Assembly (NCBI RefSeq): GCF_040412425.1
Contig: NC_089781.1
Coordinates: 53,731,986-53,795,985 of the forward strand
Source of the DNA: Macrobrachium rosenbergii
Taxonomy: Eukaryota; Arthropoda; Malacostraca; Decapoda; Palaemonidae
DNA length: 64,000 nt
Direction of reading: 5' to 3'
Under the pieces are notes generated by a model. It was not told where the DNA came from, did no database searches, and saw only the letters and a program-made list of their open reading frames with translations. Shown here one piece after another: positions 11,189 to 22,500 of this stretch. How positions within the stretch are numbered: position 1 is the stretch's first letter; each line of letters starts with the position of its first letter. A program made the translations under genes and the position numbers.

Positions 11189-12590
11189 ATGGAAATGGAC
11201 AATTCCCAGGATAATCCAGTTAATCAAAATCAGGGTGGTATTAAAACTTTAACACTGTATAAAACACCCAAAAAGAGTAAATACTGACATGACCCAACCT
11301 TGACTCACTTCGACTCAATCTTTGGGAGTGGAAGTTAGTCAAGGTTTCTAACTATGTAAACAGAACAACGAATTTCAGCCCTGAAGTTGGAAAACCACTT
11401 ATTAAAAAATAAACAACGATTGAAATGTCATTCCGACAAATAAAAGACATGCCACAACAAAAAACCAATCCGAAGACTATTTGTTTATAAAAACATTGAT
11501 AATGTAAATGTAAAAATAAAAAAGCATGACACTATGAACAGCATTCAGGGTACTATTGTACATCCTGAAAATAATAACTAACAGGTCAAGAAGAATATGC
11601 TGTTGGACTTTTAAAATGAGATATACCAAAGTCCAAGATTGTGAGGTATATATAATACCAAGTAAACAGAATAATAAAATATTAAAAATTGCAAGAATAA
11701 AATTTAAAGGTCAGGGCCTACCTCAAAAAATAAAAATTTTTGGCCAAAATAGAGAATTGAGACCTTATGTTCCAAAGCCACTACAATGTCAAAATTGTAG
11801 TAAATGTGGGCACACAAAGAAAATCTGTCGAAATGAACCTATATGTGTTTATTGTGGATCTGACGAACGTACCACACAATGGAAATTTAGTGAGCCAAAA
11901 TGTGTAAACTGTGGACAAGATCATCATGCAAGGACCAAAGAATGCATGCATTATATTTACAATACAGAATTGAAAATTTTACAAGACTGGGATGTTTATA
12001 AAAGAAGCTAAGTTAGAATTGAAAGCGAGAGGAATTCAAGATCTTGCCAATCTTCAATAACAAGAACCAATAATGAAACAAAAAAACATACAGATAGAAG
12101 TAACAAAATGCAGCAAAATAAGTCTCAAGAAGAAATTAATGTTTTACAGAAAAACTAAAATGGAAAAGAAAACAGGTGCAAATGATACGGATATTTCATC
12201 AGATTCATTGGAAATATTAATGGAAATAAGAGCACTAGAGGATACTACTACAGAAATAGGAGAGGAAAGTTGTGATGGACCGGAAATTAAAGATAAAAAA
12301 AAAACCTTAGAGAGAACACCACCCACAATGAAGAAACCAACTATTATTAGGCAACCATCGGTTAAACCAAAGATAAAGAATATGCCTTTATCTCCTCAAA
12401 TAATAGAAAACCTATGAAAGCAGATATCCAAAACACCGAAGTTGAAGAGAACCATACCATAGGTAACAGTGATTATGCCAAGGAGAAGAGATTACTTCAT
12501 CACCAATAATTGGTAAAACAAAATCAAATGCAACAAGAAATATACGTAATAACATATGTGGATGTAATGATTGTTTCGTTGAATTATGCA
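11189..12590 (+). pseudogene. LINE-B copy 1 ORF1 (gag-like, CCHC), decayed
   Basis: RNA-binding gag-like protein of the LINE ribonucleoprotein. Start ATG at 11189, equivalent to 61554 in copy 3. The conserved N-terminal block SKY.HDPTLTHFDSIFGSG contains an in-frame stop. The middle block (from about 11617) reads into a triple zinc-knuckle region at about 11785-11955: CQNCSKCGHTKKIC, CVYCGSDERTTQW and CVNCGQDHHARTKEC. A lysine-rich tail follows (12073-12417). Several stops and shifts break it at about 11285, 11335, 11360, 11580, 12010 and 12060. Copy 2 (14035-15702) shows the intact layout. Confidence 0.82.
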
Positions 12591-12835
12591 GTAATAATAA
12601 AAACATAATAGAAAATAGTTTAACAAACAGTATAAGAAATTTTATGATATATAGAAAAAAAAGAGACCAATAATTGAAGCACCCATGAAAAAGATTGCAT
12701 GGGCATTGAACACTTGATATATTATAAAGACAGACAAACAAAAGTTGCGAGTAAATTAACAGAAAAAATCCAAGTTGACAATAAAAAAAAAAAGAAAGCA
12801 AAACTCGACCGCTGTAACGTAATATTTTCAATAGC

Positions 12836-13024
12836 TATATTATACAGTGGAATGTAAATGGTCTACAGACCAGGCTAAACCTAGGAGAAACTAAACGATT
12901 ACTAAAAGAATATGAACCAATGATTTTATGTTTACAACGTGTCAGTAAAACTGTCAGAAATAGGTAAATACACCTTAGCAACTACATCAAGAGAGGAAGA
13001 AGGAAATTTACGTACAGCCATATA
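12836..13024 (+). pseudogene. LINE-B copy 1 ORF2, start of endonuclease domain
   Basis: N-terminus of the endonuclease: IIQWNVNGLQTRL near 12836 (the Q-WN-NG block carries a catalytic Asn), then EYEPMILCLQRV (the usual Glu position reads Q) and LATTSREEEGNLRTAI. A TA-targeted DNA element interrupts at 13024. The frame resumes at 22711 with YVHNK, so joining the two at TA matches copy 2 (TIYVHNK). Confidence 0.8.
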
Positions 13025-13429
13025 GTAGACCCCTACTCTAATAATGCTTATAACTGCCAAATAACCTGTACCCCTTAAACTAAAACGCTTATAACTGCCT
13101 ATTTGAGCAGTTCACTGCCTAATTTAATAGTTCAAAAAAAAATATACCTTAAAGTATTATACTACAACAATATAATATCATTTCAAACAAAAATACACGC
13201 CAAACCATCATACCAAATAACCCAAAGTCATCTTACATTACCCTCCTACAACTGTTACTCTTAAGTATATACGCCCCTAAAATGTGCATAACTGCCTATT
13301 TTAACAGTGCATCGCCCAGCTTGACAGTTCAAACAAAAATATACCTCAAACTATTATCCAAAACACCCCAGTCTCATTTCAAAGTCATCTTACAACATCA
13401 CTTACCTGCCTACAACTGTTACTCTTAAG
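13025..13429 (+). repeat. Imperfect tandem repeat with CATAACTGCCTATTT motif
   Basis: Two diverged units of roughly 160-240 bp (about 13025-13265 and 13266-13429). Shared segments are TATAACTGCC, AACAGTTC-like blocks, AAAAATATACCT, AAAGTCATCTTACA and CTACAACTGTTACTCTTAAG. The last segment became the target of LINE-B copy 2, so this unit end occurs three times (about 13250, 13418 and 21813). Confidence 0.75.
13418..13429 (+). repeat. Target-site duplication, left side, LINE-B copy 2
   Basis: GTTACTCTTAAG, repeated exactly at 21813-21824. Confidence 0.88.
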
Positions 13430-14034
13430 CCCCCTCTTTTTTGGACCACCTTGACGTGGTGAGGGGGCTCTTGAACCCCAGGAATCTGTTCCCGGGTTCA
13501 AGTCCAAGAGTCCCATATGCCATTGTATATTTGTTTAGATTAATCTTTGTGGAATTTTCCACTTTTACTAAAATTTATTGGACCTGATAAACAGGAAAAG
13601 ATATCATAGTTGCTAAATAGAAGCTAAATAGTGAGAACTGTGATGGGATCATCAACTGCCCGACAATGTTTGGACCTGAGAGTTATCAGATTGATAGCTC
13701 AAAGGTGGAACTATTCTTTAGGGCTAGACCACGGATTCCAGGGGGTCTGGTTCTGGAGATAGAACTTTCGGCATTCTATCTGGTTTGCCCATAATACGAT
13801 TAGGGTGGGGATGATTGTATTCTTGTAATACTCTGGGTCCTAGCAAGCAGGTTTGGCTTACACTTGGGCCACTCTAATCGTATTGTGCCATCCCCTGTGG
13901 GGTAGGGTAGGGGCCGGACATTTGGGAGTTGGCTCTCACTTGTGCCATTAGTGGAAGAATAAACCCCATGAAAGGCTAATGATATCTTTTTAAAGTGTTC
14001 AGGTTTATTATTTTTTTTTCTTTATTCGATCTTT
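13430..14034 (+). promoter_or_regulatory. LINE-B copy 2 5' UTR
   Basis: Uninterrupted 605-bp leader, the best reference for this family. It contains GGTGAGGGGGCTC, absent from copy 3, where the adjoining CTT repeat suggests a short deletion. ORF1 starts at ATG 14035 after a T-rich stretch. Confidence 0.7.
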
Positions 14035-15702
14035 ATGAATAGTAAGGTTAAAGAATTGAGTACCCCTGGGCCCTCTGTTGATACTGTTTTGGCACAGATG
14101 ACGACCTCTGCACCCACCTTGGAGATTGAAAGTTCTCCAAATGTTGATGACCCATGCGAGAAAAAGGATGTCCCTGTAAAAGGAGGACCTGGCATTGTTA
14201 CATTGGAACCATTCTCCTTTGAGCCAGATGTTTCTGTGCCTGTGTCCCTATCAAAAAAAGGAACAAAAAGTAGTTCAAACTATTCAATTGAAGGCCCTTT
14301 GGAGCCTAAAAAAATAAACAAAAGAAAATATAGACCAGACTCAACCTTGATTCACTTTGATTCCCTTTTTGGAGAATCAAACTGGTCAAGGTTTTTGAAT
14401 CTACAAGCCGACCATGACATATCCTTACTAAAATTGGAAAATTTCTTGCTGAACCGATGCCCATCACAAGAGATGAGCATAAGACAAATTAAAAAAAAAA
14501 GGGAATGGCTGGTTGAAACAACAGCCAGAATCCAGTCAGAAAATTATCAAAATATTAAAAAAATTTAGAACATAAATATAAGCATCACAAGGCATGATAC
14601 CATGAACATTGTACAAGGCACTGTGATATTACCAAAGCTTGAAGAAGAAATGCAAAACAAATCAATGTTTTTAGATTCATTACAGAAAAGATACAGCAAT
14701 GTTGAAGACTGCGAACTATATGAGGTGCCAAGCAGGAAAGACAAAAATAAATCTATCAAAATAACAAAAATAAAGTTCAGTGGCCAAACCTTGCCCTTGA
14801 AAATTAAAATACTTGGATTAAACAGGGAATTAAGACCTTATGTTCCCAAACCCATGCAATGCAAGAACTGTTGCAAATATGGCCATACAGCCATCAAATG
14901 CAGAAATTTTCCCAGATGTGCCTATTGCAGTTCTCAAGAACATAAAACATGCTGGGACTGTGGCCAACCAAAATGCATAAATTGTGGCCTAGAACATCAT
15001 GCCCGATCTAAAACATGTGCATTCTATATTTACAATACTGAACTTAAATTACTACAGGAACGAACTGGAATGTCGATTAGGAAAGCAAAGCTAGAACTAA
15101 AAGTGAGAGGATTGAATGACCCAGCTAAGAAATTTAGGTATGCAGATACTTCAAAATCAAACAATACCCAAACTGAAGTGAATGGCAATAAAAATCAAGA
15201 AATATCACTAAAAAAAATACATGATCAAAAGAGCTCTTCAATGGAGATTTCATACAACAATGACAATATCACAGTTGACAGTAGATTTGCCTCTTTACCA
15301 GAAATAGATACAAGTATTGACATAGAGAAAGACGAAGAAGAATTAAAATTACGAGAATGTAACAAAATGGATAACACAACTCGGAAAAGGCAACTAGTTA
15401 AGACCCCACCTAATTCCACCAACCAGAGATGTAAAAAGATAAATAACCCACCAATCTCACCAAAAGCTAAAGTTCAGAAACAGAACACTAAGCCAAACAT
15501 TCCATTGTCTGCCATAGTAACAATAATACCTCTGGGAGCAGAATCACAAAATTCAGGTGAAATGGAAAACCAACACACAGATAACTACGATGAAAGCAAA
15601 GAAATTCACCCATCACCAATTATAGGCACCACAAGAAAAACCAGAAGGAACAACAAACTAAAGAACATGAAGACACATGTGGTTGTAGTAAATGCTTTGT
15701 AG
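14035..15702 (+). pseudogene. LINE-B copy 2 ORF1, gag-like CCHC protein with one in-frame stop
   Basis: A 555-codon frame interrupted by only one TAG (14566-14568); both halves are in the same frame. The N-terminal third is acidic and Pro/Ser-rich. A conserved block HFDSLFGESNWSRFL with KLENFLLNRCPS follows at about residues 100-150. The basic region RPYVPKPMQ leads into three zinc knuckles at 14860-15018: CKNCCKYGHTAIKC (CX2CX4HX4C), CAYCSSQEHKTC and CINCGLEHHARSKTC. A helical block (YNTELKLLQERTGMSIRKAK) and a long charged tail follow. Such proteins coat LINE RNA. The N-terminus differs from copies 1 and 3, which begin MEM near the equivalent of residue 80, so copy 2 may belong to a different subfamily. 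Confidence 0.88.
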
Positions 15703-16069
15703 CACTGTGCCACAAAAAATAAAACTATAACTAAAGAAAGCTAACCAACACCATAAGAAATTTCATGAGGTATAGGAATAAGGAAAAACAAACATCAAAT
15801 CTCATGAAGGAGGTTGCATGTATTGAACATTTAGAATATTACAAAGAAAAACATATCAGTGTTGTAGATAATATTCTAAAAAAATCAAAATGGAAAAAAA
15901 ATTAAATCAAGATAGTAAAAAATGTAATAGTCAACGAAAGTCAAAATATAACAACAACATAAAATGAATCAAGACCTACAAAAATACAAATTAACTTGTA
16001 ACAAATAAAAAAAAAAATCAACTTAAATAATTTAGAGTAATTTGACCACTCTCATATTACACCATTCAA
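15703..16069 (+). other. Inter-ORF region of LINE-B copy 2
   Basis: About 370 bp, A-rich, with multiple stops in all frames. The corresponding stretch lies at about 12590-12835 in copy 1. Nothing else is seen in it. Confidence 0.6.
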
Positions 16070-16548
16070 TCGTTTATAATTCAATGGAACATAAATGGAT
16101 TATTAACGAGAATGCGCATAGAGAAGTCAACGACTTATCAGGGAATACGAACCAATGATTATATGTATACAACATGTTGGAAAAATTGTTCCCAAATATA
16201 GGTAAATATCTACTAGCCACAACATCAAAGGAAAATGAAAATAATTTAGGAACAACAATATATGTCCATAATAAAATGATATACGACAAAGTAGATATAG
16301 ACTACGCTGAATTACAAATTTCAGCAATAACAGTGAAAATAGAAAATAATTTATTTGATATTATTAACTTTACAACCAGCTAATAAAAGTACGCTTTAAA
16401 CATATTACAGAAAATAATAAAAGATTGTAAGAATCCCATATTAATTGTAGGTGATTTCAATGCACATAACCCAATATGGGACTATAACAACATTACACCA
16501 GATAAAGATGGAGAAAAATAGAAAACTTGATGAACACTAATAATCTCT
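16070..16548 (+). pseudogene. LINE-B copy 2 ORF2, endonuclease part 1
   Basis: AP-type endonuclease: IIQWNINGL at 16075, the EYEPMIICIQHV block at about 16142-16180 (the position usually Glu reads Q), GKYLLATTS, GTTIYVHNK, a stop at 16381, then PILIVGDFNAHNPIWD at about 16436 (the GDFNAHNPIW block carries the catalytic Asp and Asn). At least two shifts (near 16120 and 16390) and a stop break it. LINE-C interrupts at 16548; the frame goes on at 18162. Confidence 0.82.
16535..16548 (+). repeat. Target-site duplication, left side, LINE-C
   Basis: CACTAATAATCTCT, repeated exactly at 18148-18161. In both places it is LINE-B endonuclease sequence (TNNL). Confidence 0.88.
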
Positions 16549-18147
16549 CTGGATTTAGTTGGGGGGCTGATAAGAAATCCCTTCTGAGGCTATATGACTC
16601 TCTGTGTCGATCTAAGCTAGACTATGGCTGTCAGATTTATTCCTGAGCCTGTAAAACCAAGCTAAAGGAACTGGATGTTGTACACAACATGGGGTTGAGA
16701 ATATGCTCAGGGGCTTTTAGAACTTCGCCTGTTGAAAGCATTTATGTCGACACAGATCATTTACTTACTCTTGATCTAAGAAGGCAAGAGCTAAGTTGCG
16801 ATACATGGCTATAATGAAAAGTGCTCCCAAAATCCCTCCTTTCAAGCATTAAAGGAAACAGACTCTCGAAGTTTTCTGGTACAAGAGCTTTATAAACCAT
16901 TCCAAATTCGACTGAATGAGGATGTTAGGAATAATCACCTTAAATCCCAGAAAGTCCTGGAAGTAGAATATCCTGTAAATCCTCTTGGCTTATTCCAGAA
17001 GCATCAATATGTGAAACTGTTTAACAAAAAGGACTGCACTGTAGAAGAGATTAGGGGCAAATTCTTAGAGCACGATGTTACCCATACTAATTTTACAAAA
17101 ATCTATAGAGATGGATCAAAGTCAGATAGTGGTGTTAGTTTGTGCTGTTATCCTTGAGTGATACAGCGTCTGCAATAAATTACCTGACTCTGCATCAATA
17201 TTTTACTGCCGAATTAACAGCCGTAGTGTCTGCCTAGATTAGTTTTCAAAGTGATGACTCTAATTTTGTCATCTCAGACTCTAGAAGCACCTTAAAGCTA
17301 TTAAAAAAATTTAATAGCTTTCATCAAATAATTCAAAAAGTTCAGGAATTTGACTTTTTCGTATATATTGTCGACGTAAATCAGTCTCTTTCTGTTGGGT
17401 CCCTTCTCACATTAGAGGATTCACTTGAAACGAGATGGCAGACGAGAGCGAAAGCTGCTAGTATTTTATCAGAAACCTCTTTCCAGAAAAGTGCCTCATA
17501 CAGATCTAAGGTCCCATTAAGATCTTATGTTTTAAGTAAATAGCAAGAAAGGTGGACTTCTCCCCTTCTTGCCAATAATAAATATGAAATATTGAGGATA
17601 ATATACTACCGTGGTCTTCGTCATTCCAGCTTGATGAGACAAACAGAGGTTATTTTAACCAGATTAAGGATTGGGCACACTCGTCTGACCCATCAGTTTA
17701 TTTTAGAAGGAAGCAGCCCTCCAGAGTGTGCTTACTGTGACGAGACACTAACGGTGGAGCACATTCTGGTGGTCTGCCCCAGATATTTTAACCAAAGAGA
17801 GAGATATTTTCAGGGTAAATCCTGTCTGATATTTTAGGAGATGAAGCGAAAGATATTTCTGCTATCATCTCTTTTTTAAGATAATATAAAAATTTTTAAC
17901 GATTTAATTTTATTTAATAATTTATTACATCACGTAGAATTTTAATGACATTAATTTTTTTATGTATATAGCACATCATTCATTAAACTTCGTACCCTTA
18001 TTTATTGGTCACATCACTTCATTTTTTTTATTAATAATTTCCTTCATGAATTCATAATTTTAACATAATTTTTCTTTCCATTACGGCGCTGAATGGCCTA
18101 ATTGGCCCCAGTGCCTGGGCTTTTGCCCTAAATATCATACATCCATC
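16549..18147 (+). mobile_element. LINE-C, 5'-truncated RNase H-bearing LINE
   Basis: A 1.6-kb 3' fragment of a second I/Jockey-type family, flanked by a 14-bp duplication. It begins inside the RT thumb region and ends with ATACATCCATCCA, an (ATCC)-type tail unlike the (AAT)n tail of LINE-B. Its 3' UTR nevertheless carries GAATGGCCTAATTGGCCCCA followed by GTGCCTGG, clearly related to the LINE-B tail. It is the youngest insertion that nesting can place in the window. Confidence 0.87.
16556..17837 (+). pseudogene. LINE-C RT C-terminus, RNase H and zinc tail
   Basis: Reads in several frames as the region after the RT palm (LDYGCQIY, then VVHNMGLRICSGAFRTSPV near 16680) and then RNase H. RNase H signatures are YRDGSKSDSG near 17105 (usually YTDGS), YFTAELTAVVSA near 17200 and FVISDSRSTLK near 17265. 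The stretch around 17390-17450, where the last catalytic block should be (IPSHI.GN...AD), is poorly preserved. The last frame (17592-17837) has TRLRIGHTRLTH and the zinc tail CAYCDETLTVEHILVVCPRY. Stops near 16645, 17155, 17238 and 17540 kill it. Confidence 0.82.
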
Positions 18148-18161
18148 CACTAATAATCTCT

Positions 18162-18960
18162 GTTGTCTGAATGACAACGAAGTAAATACATACTGCTCAA
18201 AAACCCATGGAACATTTTCCTCAATAGATGTCACCCTTTGTTCAACAAATATAGTTGACAAACTAGACTGGAATACTTGTGATGACTCTTATTCAAGTGA
18301 TCATTTTCCAATAATAATATCTTTATTAAGTAATAAACCGAAACCATACTCTCCGCATTATAACATGCAAAAAGCAGATTGGGACATTTTTAACTTGCAC
18401 ACCAGAAATATACCGCCATATGATTATTTGAGAAACCCCAATGAGACAAACGAATTTTTCGTATCTTTCATTAAAAAGGCAGCAGACAAAGCTATTCCTC
18501 ATTCAAAACCCCATAATAAAAAACAAAGTTCCCTTATGGTCAGATGATCTATCTGAATTAGTACGAGAAAAACACTCTTTAGCAAGAAGGTTAGATACTT
18601 TTAGCAAGAAGGTTAGATACTCTAAACAGAAGATTCAATAAAATCAATAAATCAAAACCATTCTTGGAAGAAAATATATTAAATAGATGCATTAAAACCT
18701 TTATATAATAAAATATCAGCTAAATTCAGAAAGGCGGTCATAAAAGGTAAAATAATATCTTGGAGGTCCTATGTATCAGAAATAACAAGCGAAACATCCA
18801 TTCAAAAAGTATGGGAAAAATTCCGAAAAATAAATGGAACAAACATTAGACCACCCAGACAAGCTATATCAGACAATGGCAAAAAACTTTTAGATCCCTT
18901 CGAAATTAGTAACATACTTGGGAAAAGTTTTGCCAAAATAAGTAGTGACCAAAATTTGGA
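18162..18960 (+). pseudogene. LINE-B copy 2 ORF2, endonuclease end and linker
   Basis: Endonuclease continues with THGTFSSIDVTLC and SDHFPIIISLL near 18299 (SDH holds the catalytic His), then the linker with ADWDIFNLHTRNIPPYD. Frames shift near 18520 and 18640. A 21-base direct duplication of the AGCAAGAAGGTTAGATACT segment lies at about 18580-18620. The linker helix region WRSYVSEI...VWEKFRKINGT (near 18760-18840) matches the corresponding part of copy 1 at 26310-26390. Confidence 0.75.
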
Positions 18961-20320
18961 CAAACATTGTAGAAAAATAAAGAATAAAGCAGAATCTATA
19001 ACACTTTATTTTGAAACAAAGGAAGATATATATTATAATAAGAAATTCACTATGGATGAGCTGGAATATGCTCTCTTGAACAGCAATAAATCTGCTCCTG
19101 GAGGTGATGATATTTGCTTTGAAATGATCTGCCACCTAGCACCTTCGGCAAAATCATACTTGTTGAAAATTTACAATCATTTATGGCTCAGAAACTTGTT
19201 TCCAGATGAATGGCGAAATGCCATAATAATTCCTATACCAAAGCCTGGAAGAGACCATAGTAATGTGAACAATTATAGACCAATATCTTTAACAAGTTGT
19301 CTATGCAGGTTGTTAGAGAAAATGGTAAATGCACGACTTACATGGCACATACGTGAAAATAAAATGTTAACTCCTTCCCAGTTTGGCTCACAACGTAATC
19401 GATCTACATTAGATTCTCTCTCTAATTTGGAAGACCACATACGTAGAGGATTTGAAAGAAAGCAAATTACAGTAGCTGTCTTTTTTGACATCCAAAAGGC
19501 ATATAACACTACATGGAGGTATGCAATATTAAAAACATTACATAATAATAACATACACGGCCATCTTCCTAAATTTATTAAAAACTTTATGACTGGTCGC
19601 GCTTTCCAAGTGAGAATAGATAATGTTCATTCCAAGACATTTCCACTTGAAAATGGAGTTCCACAAGGGAGTCCTTAGTGGTACTCTGTTTACATTAGCA
19701 ATTAATGATATCAGTAACATACTACCGGTTGGAATTAAGAGTAACCTGTATATGGATGATTTTGCCATATATTATATGGCATTACGCATAAAGCATGCAG
19801 AACGAATGATTAATAAAACCATAATAAAAATAGATGAATGGACCTCATCTGTAGGCGTTAGGTTATCCATAGAAAAAACTCAAGCTGTCATGTTTTATGA
19901 AAATAAAAACTGGAAAAAAGGTGAAGAAATAGAATTGAAAATCAGAAACCATAATATACCAATGAACCAAACTGCAAAATTTGTAGGATTAATATTTGTT
20001 GCACACCTGAATTGGAAAGCCCATATAACTTACATAAAATCAAAATGCAAAAGGGCGCTAAGTCTAATTAAAAAACTATCACACACAAATTGGGGAGCTG
20101 ATAGACATACTCTTAACATACTGTATAAAGCAACAGTGTTGTCAATCATTGACTACGGAAGTGAAGTATAAGGTTCAGCGTCAGAAGCAGCACTGAAAAT
20201 ATTAGATGCGATTCACAGTGAAGGACTAAGAATATGCACAGGAGCATTTAGATCCTCACCAGTCTCCTCAGTACAAGTCGAATGTAGCTAACTGCCACTG
20301 TTCCTCCATAGAGAGTTCAT
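18956..20320 (+). pseudogene. LINE-B copy 2 reverse transcriptase
   Basis: Non-LTR reverse transcriptase used for target-primed synthesis of the element. The open frame 18956-19678 holds SNKSAPGGDDICFEMI, PIPKPGRDHSNVNNYRPISL, PSQFGSQRNRSTLDSL, FFDIQKAYNTTWR (FD of motif A) and the motif B block ENGVPQGS. A 1-nt shift near 19675 continues in 19623-20171 with the catalytic LYMDDFAI (about 19750), then thumb blocks CKRALSLIKKL and ATVLSIIDYGSEV. A stop at 20169 precedes GLRICTGAFRSSPVSSVQVEC. Palm motifs A to C are all preserved, so decay is limited to a few lesions. Confidence 0.9.
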
Positions 20321-20324
20321 AACA

Positions 20325-21436
20325 ATGAAAAGTGCATTAAGAATCAAGGCAAGTGATTCACCAACAAAAAATCTATTTGATCTAAGAGATATATTTATAA
20401 ACAATCATCCACCTCCTTTCCCAATTAGAGCTAATAGATTGTTTGAATCACTGAATATAGATATACAAGTACCTCCAACAGTGAAGTTACCACCCCATTG
20501 GACTACGAATAAAATAAGGACTTGCACTCATTTGAAATATTTATCAAAAAGTTCCTCATATACCCCAGAACACCATAGACAAAAAACCATAGATCACAAA
20601 AGACGAAAGCATTCACATTATGCGATTTATACAGATGGGTCTAAATCACAACATGGAGTAGGATATGCAGCTATATCCCAGAACAAGTCATATCAGTTAT
20701 CTTTGCCTAATAATGCGTCAGTCTTCACAGCAGAGTTATGTGCAATCGCAGTAGCCATCAAAATTATAAAGCAAGTAACATTCAATAATTTTGTTATTTT
20801 TAGCGACTCAAGAAGCGCTATAGAAGCCATTCAGGGTTACTACTCAAAAAATAATATTGGTACAGGAAATTGAATATGAACTCCACAAATTGTATAATAA
20901 TGGAAAAAATATTGAAATATGTTGTATCCCTGCCCATGTAGGGATTAAAGGAAATGAGGAAGCTGATAAAGCAGCTAAAGAAGCAGTCCGCATGGTAAGA
21001 GCAAATACAAAAATCCCAATTAGTGATTACATAACAGATATAAAAACAATCATTATAAATAAATGGCAAAACATATGGAACGAGGAACCTATAAATAATA
21101 AGTTGAAACAGATAAAATCCAGCGTTGGAAAATAGAGCTCATCATATCAGAGAGAGACAAACACAAGTAATTCTGACGCGTCTGCGAATAGGCCATACTC
21201 ATTTGACACATGGACACTTGATGAACAGTCCATGTGGCCCTCCTCGCGAATGCCCAGAATGCAAAGTGTTGATAACAGTCAAACATGTGCTGTGCGACTG
21301 TCCAAAATATAATCAACAGCGAGTATCAACCTTTGGAAATAAATCAATAGGGGAAATTTTATCAGAATCTTATACATTTTCAGTCACCCCAATTTTATCT
21401 TCCATTAAAAAGTGTAACTTGATAGACAAAATATAA
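20325..21436 (+). pseudogene. LINE-B copy 2 RNase H and C-terminal zinc motif
   Basis: RNase H-like domain that removes template RNA. The first frame (20325-20873) has YAIYTDGSKSQHGVGYAA near 20620 (first Asp), FTAELCAIAVAIKI near 20730 (Glu) and FSDSRSAIEAI near 20800 (Asp). A shift near 20865 leads to ICCIPAHVGIKGNEEADKAA near 20920 (last catalytic block). A further shift near 21125 enters 21125-21436, with TRLRIGHTHLTHGHLM and a zinc motif CPECKVLITVKHVLCDCPKY, the usual end of such ORF2 proteins. All four RNase H signature blocks are recognisable. Confidence 0.9.
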
Positions 21437-21812
21437 ATCCAAGTAAATAATGAAAATACAGGAGCCTGTAGGGTGTTTAAGAAAAAAAAATTGTAATTCT
21501 GAATTTTAATTTTTGATTTTTATGAAATTTTATTTTATTCTTTTTAATCTTTAATTTTTTTTGTATGCATGGAAACGAGCAAATGTATTTATTGTATACG
21601 TGCGTTTCAGAGTAAAACATATTTGTTATACAGTTTTTTCTTTTAAACTTCATTTTCATTTATTCATCATCATGCAAATGACCTGTTTGGTCCCAGTTCT
21701 AGGCCTATGGCCTAGACCTGGCATTCATCCTAATCCTTCGGGCCAGCCCTATAAGAGCTGATTAGTCAGCTCAGTGGTCTGGCTAAACTATTTTAATAAT
21801 AATAATAATAAT
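21437..21812 (+). other. LINE-B copy 2 3' UTR and (AAT)n tail
   Basis: The conserved tail includes AAATGACCTGTTTGGTCCCA near 21685, CCTTCGGGCCAGCCCTATAA from 21736, CAGCTCAGTGGTCTGGCTAA and a terminal (AAT) run. The same tail closes copy 1 (29477-29546) and the 4372-4646 fragment, and its last about 55 bp is shared with the SINE at 29174-29421. Confidence 0.85.
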
Positions 21813-21824
21813 GTTACTCTTAAG
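21813..21824 (+). repeat. Target-site duplication, right side, LINE-B copy 2
   Basis: GTTACTCTTAAG, identical to 13418-13429. Confidence 0.88.
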
Positions 21825-22210
21825 TATCCCCTATAATTCAGACACGCACATTTTCTTTTGCCTAACATAACTTTGTGCATCGTCTACTGTACTGTGCATG
21901 ATGTACGTACATTTTATTGATATTTTGCTGTGTTGTAAGATGATTTTGAAATATTTACTGTACAGTAAGTATTTTAGGATAGTACTACTGTATAGGGCAT
22001 ATCTAAAATACGTGGGTAGTTTAGAACGACGAGACACATTCTTACCTCCAAACAGAATGCTGGGTTTGTTACGTCATGTTAGTATTTTCGTGATTACGTA
22101 CAAATGCATATATGATAAAAAATTACTCAGTGCTGTGAGTTCTTGGTTTACATCATACCCGCCCTAGTCATTTTGTGTTTAGTCCTCACTATCTCTCATA
22201 AATTTAATAA

Positions 22211-22297
<87 letters not shown>

Positions 22298-22449
22298 ACA
22301 TAATTATCCGTTAATGATAAAACACAGCAAAATATCAATAAAACGTTATTTCACTTACAGAATCCATTTATACTGTATTCTTATATTGATCTAATCACTG
22401 TAAAAATATATAAAATAGGCAACTCAAAAACCTCCAGTAACAAATTCGG

Positions 22450-22500
<51 letters not shown>

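Larger units (their letters stand above)
13430..21812 (+). mobile_element. LINE-B copy 2, full length, near-intact ORF1, hosting LINE-C
   Basis: Full-length non-LTR retrotransposon, about 6.77 kb after removing LINE-C (16549-18147) and one copy of its target duplication. It runs from CCCCCTCTTTTTTGGACCAC to an (AAT)n tail (21795-21812) with a perfect 12-bp duplication on both sides. Order: 5' UTR, ORF1 (gag-like), about 370 bp inter-ORF, ORF2 (endonuclease, RT, RNase H, zinc tail), 3' UTR. It is the best copy in the window: ORF1 has a single stop and ORF2 a modest number of breaks. Confidence 0.9.

Noticed and set aside
12412..12831. Minus-strand frame of 139 codons with hydrophobic stretches
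   Set aside because: Antisense of the A-rich LINE-B ORF1 tail and inter-ORF region; the membrane-like look comes from poly-T codons.
18052..18261. Minus-strand frame of 69 codons across the LINE-C end
   Set aside because: It crosses the LINE-C/LINE-B junction, so it cannot be an old gene, and has no motif.
22143..22394. Frames with SLSLSL or RERERE runs here and at 48226-48519 and 56946-57346
   Set aside because: Translations of (TC)n or (GA)n microsatellites.
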